Below, in pieces: positions 7,644-15,882 of a stretch of DNA of 21,079 nucleotides (position 1 is its first letter; each line of letters starts with the position of its first letter). A model generated the notes under the pieces. That model was not told where the DNA came from and made no database searches. It was given only the letters and a program-made list of their open reading frames with translations. This DNA is from Flavobacteriales bacterium. GTDB taxonomy: Bacteria > Bacteroidota > Bacteroidia > Flavobacteriales_D > Crocinitomicaceae. A program made the position numbers and the translations under genes. The stretch spans positions 1-21,079 of the forward strand of contig CANMFV010000002.1 in the NCBI GenBank assembly GCA_947496835.1, in the 5' to 3' direction.

Positions 7644-9785
7644 ATGTCCAAAAAAAGGTATCCAAAACCAGCTCCCGGTAAAAAAAAATCTGGTATCAAT
7701 GCGATTTTAATTCGCTTATTCGAGAAACACCCCGGTGTTGAATTAACACACCAGCAAATTTGTACCATGGTTGAGGCTCGGGATCCCATGAGTCGTCAAG
7801 TTGTGTTCGAAGGCTTGAATGCATTAGCAACTAAAAATGCCATCAAACGAATCAATCATTTTACTTATAGCCTAAGTGGTGAATCCAACTTAGTTGAAGG
7901 AGTCATCCAATTGACGCAACGAGGAGCAGGATTTGTTGTCGTTGAAGGAAAAGAAAAAGACGTGTTTATTGCGCCACAGAACATTGGACAAGCTTTAAAT
8001 GGCGACACAGTAAAGGTGCGCGTATTTAAATCAGGACCAAATAGAGACGAAGGAGCAGTTGTTGAAATCAAAGAAAGGGAGCGTGTTCAATTTGTTGGAA
8101 CAATCCAATTCGGGGATAAAACTGCGCTACTTATTCCAGATAATAACCGCAGTGGCTTAGAAATTCGTGTCGCAAAAGAACACCTAAATGGTGCACGTGA
8201 CGGAGAAAAAGCGCTTGTGAAGATTACTGTTTGGCCAAAATCTGCGGAAAAACCATTTGGGGAAGTCGTTGCAATTTTAGGTATGCCTGGTAGTAACGAC
8301 ACAGAAATGCTTTCTATTTTATACAACCAAGGAATCAATCCAATTTTTCCAGATACAGTTTTAGAAGAAGCGGAACGTGTCCCTGTCGAATTGGACGATA
8401 AAGAAATTGCCACACGTAGAGACTTTCGACAAGTTCTCACCTTTACCATCGATCCATTCGATGCGCGTGACTTTGATGATGCTATCTCCTATGAAGAACT
8501 AGAAAATGGACATTATGAATTAGGCGTTCATATTGCGGATGTTAGTCATTATGTTCGTCCAGGAATGGCGATGGATGCTGAAGCATTACTTCGATCGAAC
8601 TCTGTATACTTAGTTGATCGTGTAATTCCCATGTTACCGGAACAATTATCGAACATTGCGTGTTCATTGCGTCCACACGAAGATAAATATACTTTTTCAG
8701 CTGTTTTTGAAATGGATGAAAAAGGAAAAGTTTATAAAGAATGGTATGGAAAAGGCGTGATTCACTCGGACCGTCGTTTCACTTATGAAGAAGCACAAGA
8801 AATCATTGAAGGACAAGATGGCGATCATCACATTGTCATCCGTAAACTTAATGGGGTAGCACATATTTTAAGAAAACAGCGTTTAAAAGATGGTGCGTTA
8901 AGCATTGAATCCGAAGAAATGCGTTTTCGCTTAAATGATGTTGGAAATCCATCAGAGGTGGTCATCAAAACCTCCAAAGACGCGCACAAATTAATTGAAG
9001 AATTTATGTTACTTGCGAACCGCAAAGTAGCCACATTCCTATCGAAACCTGAAAAGGGCAGAGACCCATTTCCAATGATTTACCGCGTTCACGACTCACC
9101 AGACCCTGGAAAAATGGATGTTTTCTCTGTCTTCATTGAGAAATTCGGACACAAAATTGATTTACACGATACACAGTCTATTGCAAAAAATTTAAATGCT
9201 TTGTTCGAAGAGATCAGGGAAGAAAATGAGTTTTCACTTGTTCAATCAATGGCAATCCGATCGATGGCAAAAGCTTCCTATGAGACTGAAAACATCGGAC
9301 ATTATGGATTAGCTTTTAAGCACTATAGCCATTTCACTTCACCAATTAGACGTTATGCAGATTTAGTGGTTCACCGAATTTTACAAGAGGAACTGACGAG
9401 CAAACAGCATAAGTATGGTGGTGAATTAAAAGCGATTTGCACGCGCATTTCTAAAAATGAACGCAAAGCCTCTGAAGCTGAGAGAGAATCGACGAAATAT
9501 TTCCAAACGCTATTCGTTATGGATCACTTGGGAGAAGTTTTTGAAGGAACCATCTCAGGAATTGCCGAACACGGTATGTTCGTACGCATGGATGAAAATC
9601 ATTGTGAAGGAATGGTTCCAATGTCGGAAATTCCAGGAGATCGCTATTATTTCGATCAAGACAACTTTAAAATCACGGGAGCACGCTTTAGAAAAGCATT
9701 TAATTTCGGTGATAAGGTCCGTGTGAAAATAGCCAAAGTAAATCCTAAAAAACGTCAGATTGACCTAGAATTAGTGGTTGACTAA
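7644..9785 (+). CDS. rnr: Ribonuclease R
   Basis: Encodes 713 residues, a hydrolytic 3'-5' exoribonuclease that degrades structured RNA. A basic N-terminus (KKRYPKPAPGKKK) leads into an N-terminal helix-turn-helix-like part and two cold-shock/OB folds (about residues 80-240; GVIQLTQRGAGFVVVEG is visible). The RNB catalytic domain follows (about 255-585), with DPFDARDFDDA at 270-280. D270, D276, D278 and D279 are the metal-binding aspartates. A C-terminal S1 RNA-binding domain closes the protein (about 630-712, GTISGIAEHGMFVRMDENHCEGMVP). The architecture is that of RNase R rather than RNase II. The start has no clear Shine-Dalgarno sequence, as is common in Bacteroidota. The stop codon overlaps that of the convergent hflX gene. 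The role (mRNA and rRNA quality control, cold-shock survival) is known for the family. Confidence 0.97.
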   Translation: MSKKRYPKPAPGKKKSGINAILIRLFEKHPGVELTHQQICTMVEARDPMSRQVVFEGLNALATKNAIKRINHFTYSLSGESNLVEGVIQLTQRGAGFVVVEGKEKDVFIAPQNIGQALNGDTVKVRVFKSGPNRDEGAVVEIKERERVQFVGTIQFGDKTALLIPDNNRSGLEIRVAKEHLNGARDGEKALVKITVWPKSAEKPFGEVVAILGMPGSNDTEMLSILYNQGINPIFPDTVLEEAERVPVELDDKEIATRRDFRQVLTFTIDPFDARDFDDAISYEELENGHYELGVHIADVSHYVRPGMAMDAEALLRSNSVYLVDRVIPMLPEQLSNIACSLRPHEDKYTFSAVFEMDEKGKVYKEWYGKGVIHSDRRFTYEEAQEIIEGQDGDHHIVIRKLNGVAHILRKQRLKDGALSIESEEMRFRLNDVGNPSEVVIKTSKDAHKLIEEFMLLANRKVATFLSKPEKGRDPFPMIYRVHDSPDPGKMDVFSVFIEKFGHKIDLHDTQSIAKNLNALFEEIREENEFSLVQSMAIRSMAKASYETENIGHYGLAFKHYSHFTSPIRRYADLVVHRILQEELTSKQHKYGGELKAICTRISKNERKASEAERESTKYFQTLFVMDHLGEVFEGTISGIAEHGMFVRMDENHCEGMVPMSEIPGDRYYFDQDNFKITGARFRKAFNFGDKVRVKIAKVNPKKRQIDLELVVD

Positions 9786-10972
9786 TACAAGAAATTATTA
9801 TACGGATAGCGTACGCGAAAAATCGTTTTAACTTCTTCGTAAAGCACTTCTTTCAATTCCTCCACATTCTCCTTGTTTTGAGCAGAAATAAACACACATT
9901 TGGTTTTATTCATTTTTGCCATCCATGACTTTTTGAGTGATTCCAATGTTCTTACATCTTCTTCCTCTTCGTTCATTTCATTTAGGATTGGTTGATACGC
10001 ATCGATTTTGTTGAATACAACAATGGTTGGCTTCTCCGTTTTATCAATTTCGTTTAATGTTTCGTTTACCACATTAAACTGGTCTTCGAAATTTGGATGA
10101 GAAATATCCAAAACATGAATGAGTAAATCTGCTTCGCGTACCTCATCTAAGGTCGACTTAAACGACTCCATCAATTGTTGGGGAAGTTTACGAATAAATC
10201 CAACTGTATCTGTAAGAAGCATTGGCATATTGTCAATCACCACTTTACGAACGGTGGTGTCCAAGGTGGCAAACAATTTATTTTCTGCAAAGACATCAGA
10301 TTTGGAAAGTAAATTCATCAAGGTACTTTTACCAACGTTTGTGTAACCTACAAGAGCAACGCGAACTAGTTGTCCTCGGTTACTTCGCTGAATGGTCATT
10401 TGTTTATCAATATCTTTTAGTCTTTCCTTCATTAAGGAAATGCGCATTTGAATGATTCGGCGGTCTGTTTCAATTTGGGATTCTCCCGGACCACGTAAGC
10501 CAATTCCACCTTTCTGACGCTCAAGGTGAGTCCATAGTCTTGTCAAACGAGGCAACATGTACTGTAATTGCGCTAACTCAACTTGTGTTTTTGCGTGGAA
10601 CGTACGAGCGCGACTAGCGAAAATATCTAAGATTAAAATCGTTCTATCTAACACCTTACATTCCAACTCTCGTTCGATGTTTCGCAATTGAGAAGGCGAC
10701 AACTCGTCATCGAAAATAACCATCTCGATGTCCATTGCTTTCATGTACTGTTTGATTTCCTCAAGCTTACCTGTACCAACGTAAGTACGTGGATTTGGAT
10801 AAGGTAATTTCTGTAAGAATTTTGTGTGTGTTATTGCCCCAGCAGTTTCAGCTAAAAACTCCAATTCATCCAAATGTTCATTGGCAATTACCTCATCTAT
10901 TTCTGAAGTAATTACGCCTACTAAAATACAAGATTCCTCTACTGCATCTACTGTTACGTGGCCTTCTTGCAT
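9782..10972 (-). CDS. hflX: GTPase HflX
   Basis: Encodes 396 residues. The N-terminal HflX domain (about 1-170) includes GGIGLRGPGESQIETDRR, the signature stretch of this family. A coiled-coil linker (about 170-200) joins it to the GTPase domain. G1 is GYTNVGKS (209-216), G3 is DTVGFI (255-260) and G4 is NKID (321-324). HflX binds the 50S subunit and can split stalled ribosomes, particularly after heat stress; that role is known for the family. The start codon overlaps the stop of the cytochrome c gene by one base (TAATG). Its own stop overlaps the stop of rnr on the other strand, leaving no room for a terminator between the two genes. I see no unusual change in the motifs. Confidence 0.97.
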   Translation of the reverse strand: MQEGHVTVDAVEESCILVGVITSEIDEVIANEHLDELEFLAETAGAITHTKFLQKLPYPNPRTYVGTGKLEEIKQYMKAMDIEMVIFDDELSPSQLRNIERELECKVLDRTILILDIFASRARTFHAKTQVELAQLQYMLPRLTRLWTHLERQKGGIGLRGPGESQIETDRRIIQMRISLMKERLKDIDKQMTIQRSNRGQLVRVALVGYTNVGKSTLMNLLSKSDVFAENKLFATLDTTVRKVVIDNMPMLLTDTVGFIRKLPQQLMESFKSTLDEVREADLLIHVLDISHPNFEDQFNVVNETLNEIDKTEKPTIVVFNKIDAYQPILNEMNEEEEDVRTLESLKKSWMAKMNKTKCVFISAQNKENVEELKEVLYEEVKTIFRVRYPYNNFLY

Positions 10973-11307
10973 TATTTTCTCAAGGTTTTAATGTGTTGGA
11001 TAACGCAATCCATGTTTTGCTCAGTCTCTAAAATCGCAGACATGGGCGGCATAGCATTCTTACCCTTTTGCAGTATTTTTTTAATTTGCTTGTCACTTAA
11101 TTGTGATTGCGACAAGTCTTTCGCTCCTGACCCTCCCATTTTCCCGTCTTCACCGTGACAACTCGTACAATTTAGAGTATACAATGAAGCTCCTTTTTCA
11201 GCAGGCGTTTCAATCGGTAAAGCATCGTTATTTTTGGATGATGAATCAGTCCCACAGGAAGTTAATCCCGCTAAAAACAAAAGGAAGAAAAAACGATTTA
11301 GAACCAT
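10972..11307 (-). CDS. Small cytochrome c lipoprotein
   Basis: Encodes about 111 residues from the ATG at 11307-11305. I prefer this over an upstream ATG at 11337 because GGAGG precedes it and a good lipoprotein signal starts there. The lipobox is LTSC (Cys 18), so the protein should be anchored to a membrane. One heme c site, CTSCH (47-51), follows; the distal ligand is probably Met 86 in GKNAMPPMS. The single domain (about 40-111) is a class I cytochrome c, likely an electron carrier in the periplasm. An extra Cys (about residue 100) is not part of the heme site. It overlaps the upstream four-TM gene by 10 bp and the downstream hflX start by one base. The neighbouring multi-His membrane protein is a plausible electron partner; this is inferred. 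The cytochrome family is certain, the exact partner is not. Confidence 0.9.
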   Translation of the reverse strand: MVLNRFFFLLFLAGLTSCGTDSSSKNNDALPIETPAEKGASLYTLNCTSCHGEDGKMGGSGAKDLSQSQLSDKQIKKILQKGKNAMPPMSAILETEQNMDCVIQHIKTLRK

Positions 11308-11732
11308 GATCCTCCAAGTGCTGTTCGGAATGGCCAAGGAATAGAAGCAATGATCAAAATGAAACCTATCACATAAAATAATTTAATCGGTTTAAATTTC
11401 TCAGAATCCGTTGTGCCTCTTTTAGATTTACTGTATCCAACCGTCACCAACACAATAGCAATAAGCATCCCCATTATGTGTTCCATGCCGTAAAAACGAT
11501 ACACCGCCTCTTTCATCCAACCATCAAAAAATTTCACTTTTCCAGATGTGACAAAATATTGAATCAATCCGATGATTAATTGGGTATGCAATGTAATCAT
11601 GGTGAATAAATTGATCATTTTGTGTTTCTTTTCAAACTTCTTTGCCGTGAAAGCATTTACAATTGCAAGTAATAAAAGAATAATGGCTACCCAACGTAAG
11701 CCAGAATGAGCGTGATTTAAAATAGTATTCAT
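11298..11732 (-). CDS. Four-TM membrane protein, possible cytochrome b-like
   Basis: Encodes 144 residues with about four hydrophobic segments (roughly 13-30, 41-60, 84-102 and 118-135). Histidines lie in or near the membrane segments: H7 and H9 at the N-terminus (HAHSGLRW), H49 (MITLHTQL) and H85 (YGMEHIMGM). Such spaced His residues could bind heme b, and similar short Bacteroidota proteins are sometimes called cytochrome B; this is a recollection and not a firm match. The next gene encodes a cytochrome c lipoprotein and overlaps this one by 10 bp, which fits a small membrane electron-transfer pair. It follows lepA with an 11-bp gap. No other motif is seen, so the heme-binding role remains a hypothesis. 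Confidence 0.7.
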   Translation of the reverse strand: MNTILNHAHSGLRWVAIILLLLAIVNAFTAKKFEKKHKMINLFTMITLHTQLIIGLIQYFVTSGKVKFFDGWMKEAVYRFYGMEHIMGMLIAIVLVTVGYSKSKRGTTDSEKFKPIKLFYVIGFILIIASIPWPFRTALGGSWF

Positions 11733-11743
11733 ATCTAAATAAT

Positions 11744-13540
11744 TTAGTCGTTTAATTTTAATACAGCTAAAAATGCTTCCTGAGGAACTTCTACTCGTCC
11801 CACTTGGCGCATACGTTTTTTACCTGCTTTTTGTTTCTCTAATAATTTACGTTTACGGGAAATATCACCTCCGTAACATTTTGCCGTAACATCTTTTCTC
11901 AAGGCTTTGATTGTTTCACGCGCAATTACTTTCGCGCCGATGGCTGCTTGAATCGGAATTTCAAATTGCTGTCTTGGGATTAATTCGCGCAATTTTACAC
12001 AAATGCGTTTTCCAAGATCGTAGGCATTACTGCGGTGGACCAATGCAGATAATGCATCCACTTGCTCTCCATTTAATAGTAAGTCCATTTTGATCAAATC
12101 TGACTCTTTGTACCCAACTGGATGATAGTCAAACGAAGCATATCCTCGAGAAACAGATTTCAAACGGTCATAAAAATCGAAGACAATCTCTGCCAATGGC
12201 ATTTCAAAGGTAATTTCCACGCGGTCTTGTGTCAAATACACTTGGTTCTGCAATTCACCACGTTTTTCAATACATAAAGTCATAATTGCACCAACATATT
12301 CTGTTTTCGTGATGACTTGTGCTTTGATATAAGGCTCTTCAATTCGTTCCATTCCAGATGGATCAGGAAGTTCAGATGGATTATTTACAATCATCGCATC
12401 CTCCGGATCTTTTTTCATGTATGCCTTGTAAGAAACATTGGGAACCGTTGTAATCACGGTCATGTTAAACTCGCGTTCCAAACGTTCTTGAATGATTTCC
12501 ATGTGCAACATTCCAAGGAATCCACAACGGAAACCAAATCCAAGTGCTGCTGATGATTCAGGTTCGAATACCAACGATGAGTCATTGAGTTGCAATTTTT
12601 CCATAGAATAACGCAACTCCTCATAATCTTCATTGTCGACTGGATAAATTCCAGCAAATACCATTGGTTTTACATCCTCAAATCCTTTGATAGGAACTTC
12701 GCATGGATTTTCTGTGTCGGTAATGGTGTCGCCAACTTTTACTTCGTTTGCCTGCTTGATTCCAGAAATAATGTATCCTACGTCACCTGCTCTCACTTCA
12801 TTTCGAGGGGAAAGCTCCATTTTGAGAATTCCAATTTCATCTGCATTGTAATCTCTGCCTGTATTCAAAAAACGAACTTTTTGTCCTTTTCTCAATATAC
12901 CGTTTTTTATCCTGTAATAAGCAATAATTCCTCTAAATGGATTGAAAACAGAGTCAAAAATCATGGCTTGTAATGGCGCTGACTCATCTCCTTTTGGTGC
13001 TGGAATTTTGTTTACAACAGCTGCCAATATCGCTTCTACACCGAGACCTGTTTTTCCAGATGCTTGAATGATGTCTTCTAAATCGCAACCAATTAATTCC
13101 ATGATTTGATCTGAAACTTCTTCTGGCATCGCGCCAGGTAAGTCCATTTTGTTTAGAATTGGAATAATTTCCAAATCGTGTTCTAATGCCAAATATAAAT
13201 TTGAAATCGTTTGCGCCTCAATTCCTTGGGATGCGTCGACAATCAACAAAGCTCCTTCACATGCTGCGATTGAACGCGAAACTTCGTACGAGAAATCAAC
13301 GTGTCCTGGGGTGTCAATTAGATTCAAAATATAATCTTTCCCTTCAAACTTGTAGCTCATTTGAATGGCATGACTCTTAATGGTAATTCCACGTTCGCGT
13401 TCCAAGTCCATGTCATCCAAAGCCTGAGCCTTCATGTTTCGGTCGGAAATCGTTCCGGTAGTTTGAAGTAAGCGATCGGCGAGGGTACTTTTTCCGTGAT
13501 CGATGTGTGCAATAATGCAGAAGTTTCGAATGTGATTCAT
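11744..13540 (-). CDS. lepA: Elongation factor 4 (LepA)
   Basis: Encodes 598 residues, a standard length. The start MNHIRNFCIIAHIDHGKSTL matches the expected LepA N-terminus, with G1 AHIDHGKS at residues 11-18. G2 contains ERGITIKSHA, G3 is DTPGHVDF, and G4 is NKMDLPGA. The G5 region reads SGKTGLGV where SAKTGLGV is common. Domains II, III and V and the LepA-specific C-terminal domain follow (ending VGRVEVPQEAFLAVLKLND). LepA is a ribosome-associated translational GTPase that acts on translocation and assembly, particularly under ionic stress. It is the first gene of a minus-strand group leading to hflX. A promoter lies right before it (13549-13577). Confidence 0.98.
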   Translation of the reverse strand: MNHIRNFCIIAHIDHGKSTLADRLLQTTGTISDRNMKAQALDDMDLERERGITIKSHAIQMSYKFEGKDYILNLIDTPGHVDFSYEVSRSIAACEGALLIVDASQGIEAQTISNLYLALEHDLEIIPILNKMDLPGAMPEEVSDQIMELIGCDLEDIIQASGKTGLGVEAILAAVVNKIPAPKGDESAPLQAMIFDSVFNPFRGIIAYYRIKNGILRKGQKVRFLNTGRDYNADEIGILKMELSPRNEVRAGDVGYIISGIKQANEVKVGDTITDTENPCEVPIKGFEDVKPMVFAGIYPVDNEDYEELRYSMEKLQLNDSSLVFEPESSAALGFGFRCGFLGMLHMEIIQERLEREFNMTVITTVPNVSYKAYMKKDPEDAMIVNNPSELPDPSGMERIEEPYIKAQVITKTEYVGAIMTLCIEKRGELQNQVYLTQDRVEITFEMPLAEIVFDFYDRLKSVSRGYASFDYHPVGYKESDLIKMDLLLNGEQVDALSALVHRSNAYDLGKRICVKLRELIPRQQFEIPIQAAIGAKVIARETIKALRKDVTAKCYGGDISRKRKLLEKQKAGKKRMRQVGRVEVPQEAFLAVLKLND

Positions 13541-13548
13541 AGCGGAAA

Positions 13549-13577
13549 CAAAAATACGACTTTCCTACTGAATTCAA
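13549..13577 (-). promoter_or_regulatory. Bacteroidota-type promoter of lepA, near-leaderless
   Basis: Read on the minus strand: TTG at 13577-13575, an 18-bp spacer, then TATTTTTG at 13556-13549, a full match to the Bacteroidota consensus. The -7 core ends 8 bases before the lepA ATG at 13540, so the mRNA should start only a few bases before, or at, the initiation codon. The consensus is from established knowledge; no start site was mapped. Confidence 0.68.
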
Positions 13578-13644
13578 GTCTTCCATTCGGAGTAACTTAA
13601 GGATTTACGATAGAAATTTTTGCTAAATCATTAGAAAAGGGAAA

Positions 13645-14709
13645 TCAGACAATTGGCACGTTGGATTTACTGTAAAATCGTTCGATTGATATTTCCTTGT
13701 CTAGTGGAATTCCTTCGAACATGAAATCAGCTAATTCCCTCGCTAACGTTGGCGCCATAAGGTAACCCTTGGTTCCTAGTCCGTTGAATAAATACAGGTT
13801 TTTTATACTGTGATGCGCTCCGAGAATTGGTCTGCGATCTAGAACAGTTGGACGCACGCCAACTTGTTGGTCAATAATTTCATAAGAATAAGATCCCAAA
13901 ACACTCAGATGATCCATTAACTCTTTTTTCGCCTCCTCGGTTGGTGTCAAGTCTGGATTGTCCCATTCATAGGTCGCGCCGATGCGAAAAACATTGTTTC
14001 CCAATGGAAGGACAAAACATTTCCGGTTGAGTGATTCGTTTTCTGGAATTTCTTTAGAGTGGACTCGTATGCTTTGTCCTTTCGTTTGTTGTATTGGTAG
14101 CTCCTTAAAAAATGGCGTGTTCATTTGTTGATACCCAACAGCGAAAACCACTTTGTCGTAGGTTTTTCCATTATAGTTTAGGTTAATTTCATCAAAACTT
14201 GATAAATCAAAATCTTCTTTTAACAAGCTTCCTTTTCGTTCAAAATAATCAAGATTGTGTTCATAATATGCTTTTGCATCCACCCAAAAACACGATTTTA
14301 ATCTTCCGCTTCCAAATTGATTATGGGCCCGGGAATAGGACTCATCAGCAGGGGTGATTTCCGATAAGTACGTTTGAAATTCTGGCGTCTTTTGTCTGTC
14401 CAACCAATAATTTCGTTCCTGTTCAGAGGAGAGCATGCGGCGGATGACAATAGGATGAAATAATTTAGAATCAAGCACCTGTTCTAACTGAAGATAATAA
14501 TTTCTTGCATCAATCATGAACTCATCTAATCTCCAAGACTTATTCATCCTTCGAAAAACCATTGGATTAACCATTCCAGCGGCAACAGCTGTGGAGTGAT
14601 TTATCCCCCGATCCACTAATTGAACACGGTGTCCGTTGGCGATAAGTTGATGCGCCAAGCAAGTGCCTGCGAGACCTGCTCCAATAATTAATACGTGTTG
14701 AGATTCCAT
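13645..14709 (-). CDS. FAD-dependent oxidoreductase (DAO family)
   Basis: Encodes 354 residues. The N-terminal dinucleotide-binding fold reads VLIIGAGLAGTCLAHQL with the GxGxxG at G10, G12 and G15, followed by AVAAGMVNPMVFRRMNKSW. The FAD-binding C-terminal motif GVRPTVLDRRPILGAH and GLGTKGYLMAPTLARELADF is present. This layout is that of the D-amino acid oxidase family, which includes glycine oxidase and the C-terminal domain of MnmC. It is not MnmC itself, since no methyltransferase domain is attached. The substrate is not visible. The gene starts 2 bp after the comF stop, so the two are probably co-transcribed. A 104-bp gap separates it from lepA, which has its own promoter. Confident of the family, uncertain of the substrate. 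Confidence 0.85.
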   Translation of the reverse strand: MESQHVLIIGAGLAGTCLAHQLIANGHRVQLVDRGINHSTAVAAGMVNPMVFRRMNKSWRLDEFMIDARNYYLQLEQVLDSKLFHPIVIRRMLSSEQERNYWLDRQKTPEFQTYLSEITPADESYSRAHNQFGSGRLKSCFWVDAKAYYEHNLDYFERKGSLLKEDFDLSSFDEINLNYNGKTYDKVVFAVGYQQMNTPFFKELPIQQTKGQSIRVHSKEIPENESLNRKCFVLPLGNNVFRIGATYEWDNPDLTPTEEAKKELMDHLSVLGSYSYEIIDQQVGVRPTVLDRRPILGAHHSIKNLYLFNGLGTKGYLMAPTLARELADFMFEGIPLDKEISIERFYSKSNVPIV

Positions 14710-14711
14710 CC

Positions 14712-15437
14712 TTATTTTGCTATGGCGAAGCTAAGTAAACTTATTTGAAGATCTGGGTATTGAGAACGTAATAGTTGAGCCATAGCTTCGAGCGTAGATC
14801 CTGTGGTGATTACATCATCTACAATGGCAACATGACGATACGTCATTGCTTTTTTTCCTATACTAAATTGTTCGCTTGCATTATCCCATCGAAGGAATCT
14901 GTTTTTTCTTGTCTGACTTGAATTATTATTCTTTTTCTGAACAACATCCATTAAAATTGGAATTTTCAAAATCTCCGCTATGCCCTCTGCTAATAACTCA
15001 CTTTGATTGTATCCACGTAAAAAACGTTTTTGAGGGTGGATAGGTACTGGAATCAATGCTTCTATCTCTTTATACTTATCGCTATTCAAAATTGTTTTTC
15101 CCATCACCTCGCCAAAATGCCTTCCGAGGGGTGCTTTAAATTGATATTTCAAGGCATGTAGAATATCTTGAATCGGTTTTTCTTTTTCAAAAAAGTACAA
15201 CGCGAACGTTTCACTTAATTCAATCCGCCCCCAAAAAAGTTGGTCCATTCCGCTGGCAACCTCATAGGATTCAAAATACGTTCGTTGCAATTTATCCCAA
15301 CAAAATCCACAGATATGTTTTTCAAATCGCGACAGCTCATAGGAACATTGCAGGCAAACATTTGGAAAAATGAGGTGCTGAAGTCCCTCTAAATATCGTG
15401 CAAAACTTTCAGAAATTATATCGTTTTTCAAGTACAT
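14712..15437 (-). CDS. comF: ComF-family phosphoribosyltransferase-like protein
   Basis: Encodes 241 residues. An N-terminal four-Cys zinc site is visible (C28 and C31, C43 and C46, in CLQCSYELSRFEKHICGFC), followed by a type I phosphoribosyltransferase fold. The PRPP-binding loop is VAIVDDVITTGSTL (203-216), with the typical double Asp. LIPVPIHPQKRFLRGYNQSELLA (129-151) is typical of the ComF/GntX family. In naturally transformable bacteria ComF is needed for DNA uptake, probably in the cytoplasm with ComFA. In Bacteroidota the exact role is less clear. It is followed by the FAD oxidoreductase gene after 2 bp. The start ATG follows a TAG directly, so the frame cannot extend further upstream. 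Confidence 0.9.
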   Translation of the reverse strand: MYLKNDIISESFARYLEGLQHLIFPNVCLQCSYELSRFEKHICGFCWDKLQRTYFESYEVASGMDQLFWGRIELSETFALYFFEKEKPIQDILHALKYQFKAPLGRHFGEVMGKTILNSDKYKEIEALIPVPIHPQKRFLRGYNQSELLAEGIAEILKIPILMDVVQKKNNNSSQTRKNRFLRWDNASEQFSIGKKAMTYRHVAIVDDVITTGSTLEAMAQLLRSQYPDLQISLLSFAIAK

Positions 15438-15882
15438 CTAGAATTGTGTAAGTATGAACATTAACGTGTTCAAAAACTCATTCATTGTTTTTAGGTGAAA
15501 ATAAAATTCCACCATAACTTTAATGACCTAATTCACTTAATGAATTTATTTGACTTATTGAATGATGTCGCAAGGAATAGTTATTAAAATCAGCACATTG
15601 TTGATGTGAATATCTTTCCAATTTATGTTGAAAATTGCTGTAGGGTTTGTTGGTGCGAGGATTGCGGTTTTCGGTGTTAATAACATCACGGAAATGTTCA
15701 TTTCTTTAATTGATTTAAGAATGTTTTTTGACAATTTTTGTAGTCTCAAGTTTTGCCAGTGTTAAGTTCAAATTATCGAACAGTTAAGGTAATTGAGTAA
15801 TACAAAAACAATTTAACGATATTGGGGTTTAGAGATAATGTCTTTCTATGTCCTTTTTACTTTATAAATTATTTAGCAGCTT
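15438..15882. other. 445-bp intergenic region between comF and nrdB
   Basis: AT-rich region between two divergent genes. It must contain the promoters of comF and nrdB, but I find no clear TTG - about 19 bp - TAnnTTTG pair for either. I see no NrdR-type palindrome and no cobalamin riboswitch core. A possible gene remnant lies at 15555-15783 on the minus strand (see that entry). A small 5-6-5 inverted repeat (GAACA/TGTTC, 15456-15471) lies about 20 bp upstream of comF. The rest holds nothing I can support. Confidence 0.5.
15555..15783 (-). pseudogene. Possible frameshifted gene remnant
   Basis: On the minus strand one frame reads LFDNLNLTLAKLETTKIVK from 15783 downward. Another, shifted by one base, reads on as NILKSIKEMNISVMLLTP, then TNPTAIFNINWKDIHINN, to a stop at 15555. 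The shift falls in a run of six A (plus-strand T at 15724-15729), where dropping one A joins the two into about 75 coherent codons. No convincing ATG start exists upstream, so this would be a decayed gene or one with a sequencing indel. I recall a loose resemblance to LEA-2-like small lipid-associated proteins, without certainty. An overlapping plus-strand frame of 46 codons (15625-15765) also exists, so chance is a serious alternative. Confidence 0.25.

Noticed and set aside
11308..11337. Longer cytochrome c start at 11337
   Set aside because: It would put ten polar residues before the signal peptide; the ATG at 11307 has GGAGG upstream and starts a clean lipoprotein signal.
13651..13667. 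TGGCACGTTGGATTTAC near the end of the FAD oxidoreductase gene as a sigma-54 promoter
   Set aside because: The -24 GG part fits but the -12 GC is missing, and it lies inside a coding region.
15438..15515. Small 25-codon frame directly before comF (stop adjoining its ATG), as a leader peptide or extra N-terminus
   Set aside because: Separated from comF by TAG, no homology cue, no attenuator-like hairpin seen; likely chance.
15784..15882. NrdR box or cobalamin riboswitch upstream of nrdB
   Set aside because: I looked for the ACA-AT-rich-TGT palindrome pair and for the B12-box pattern and found neither.
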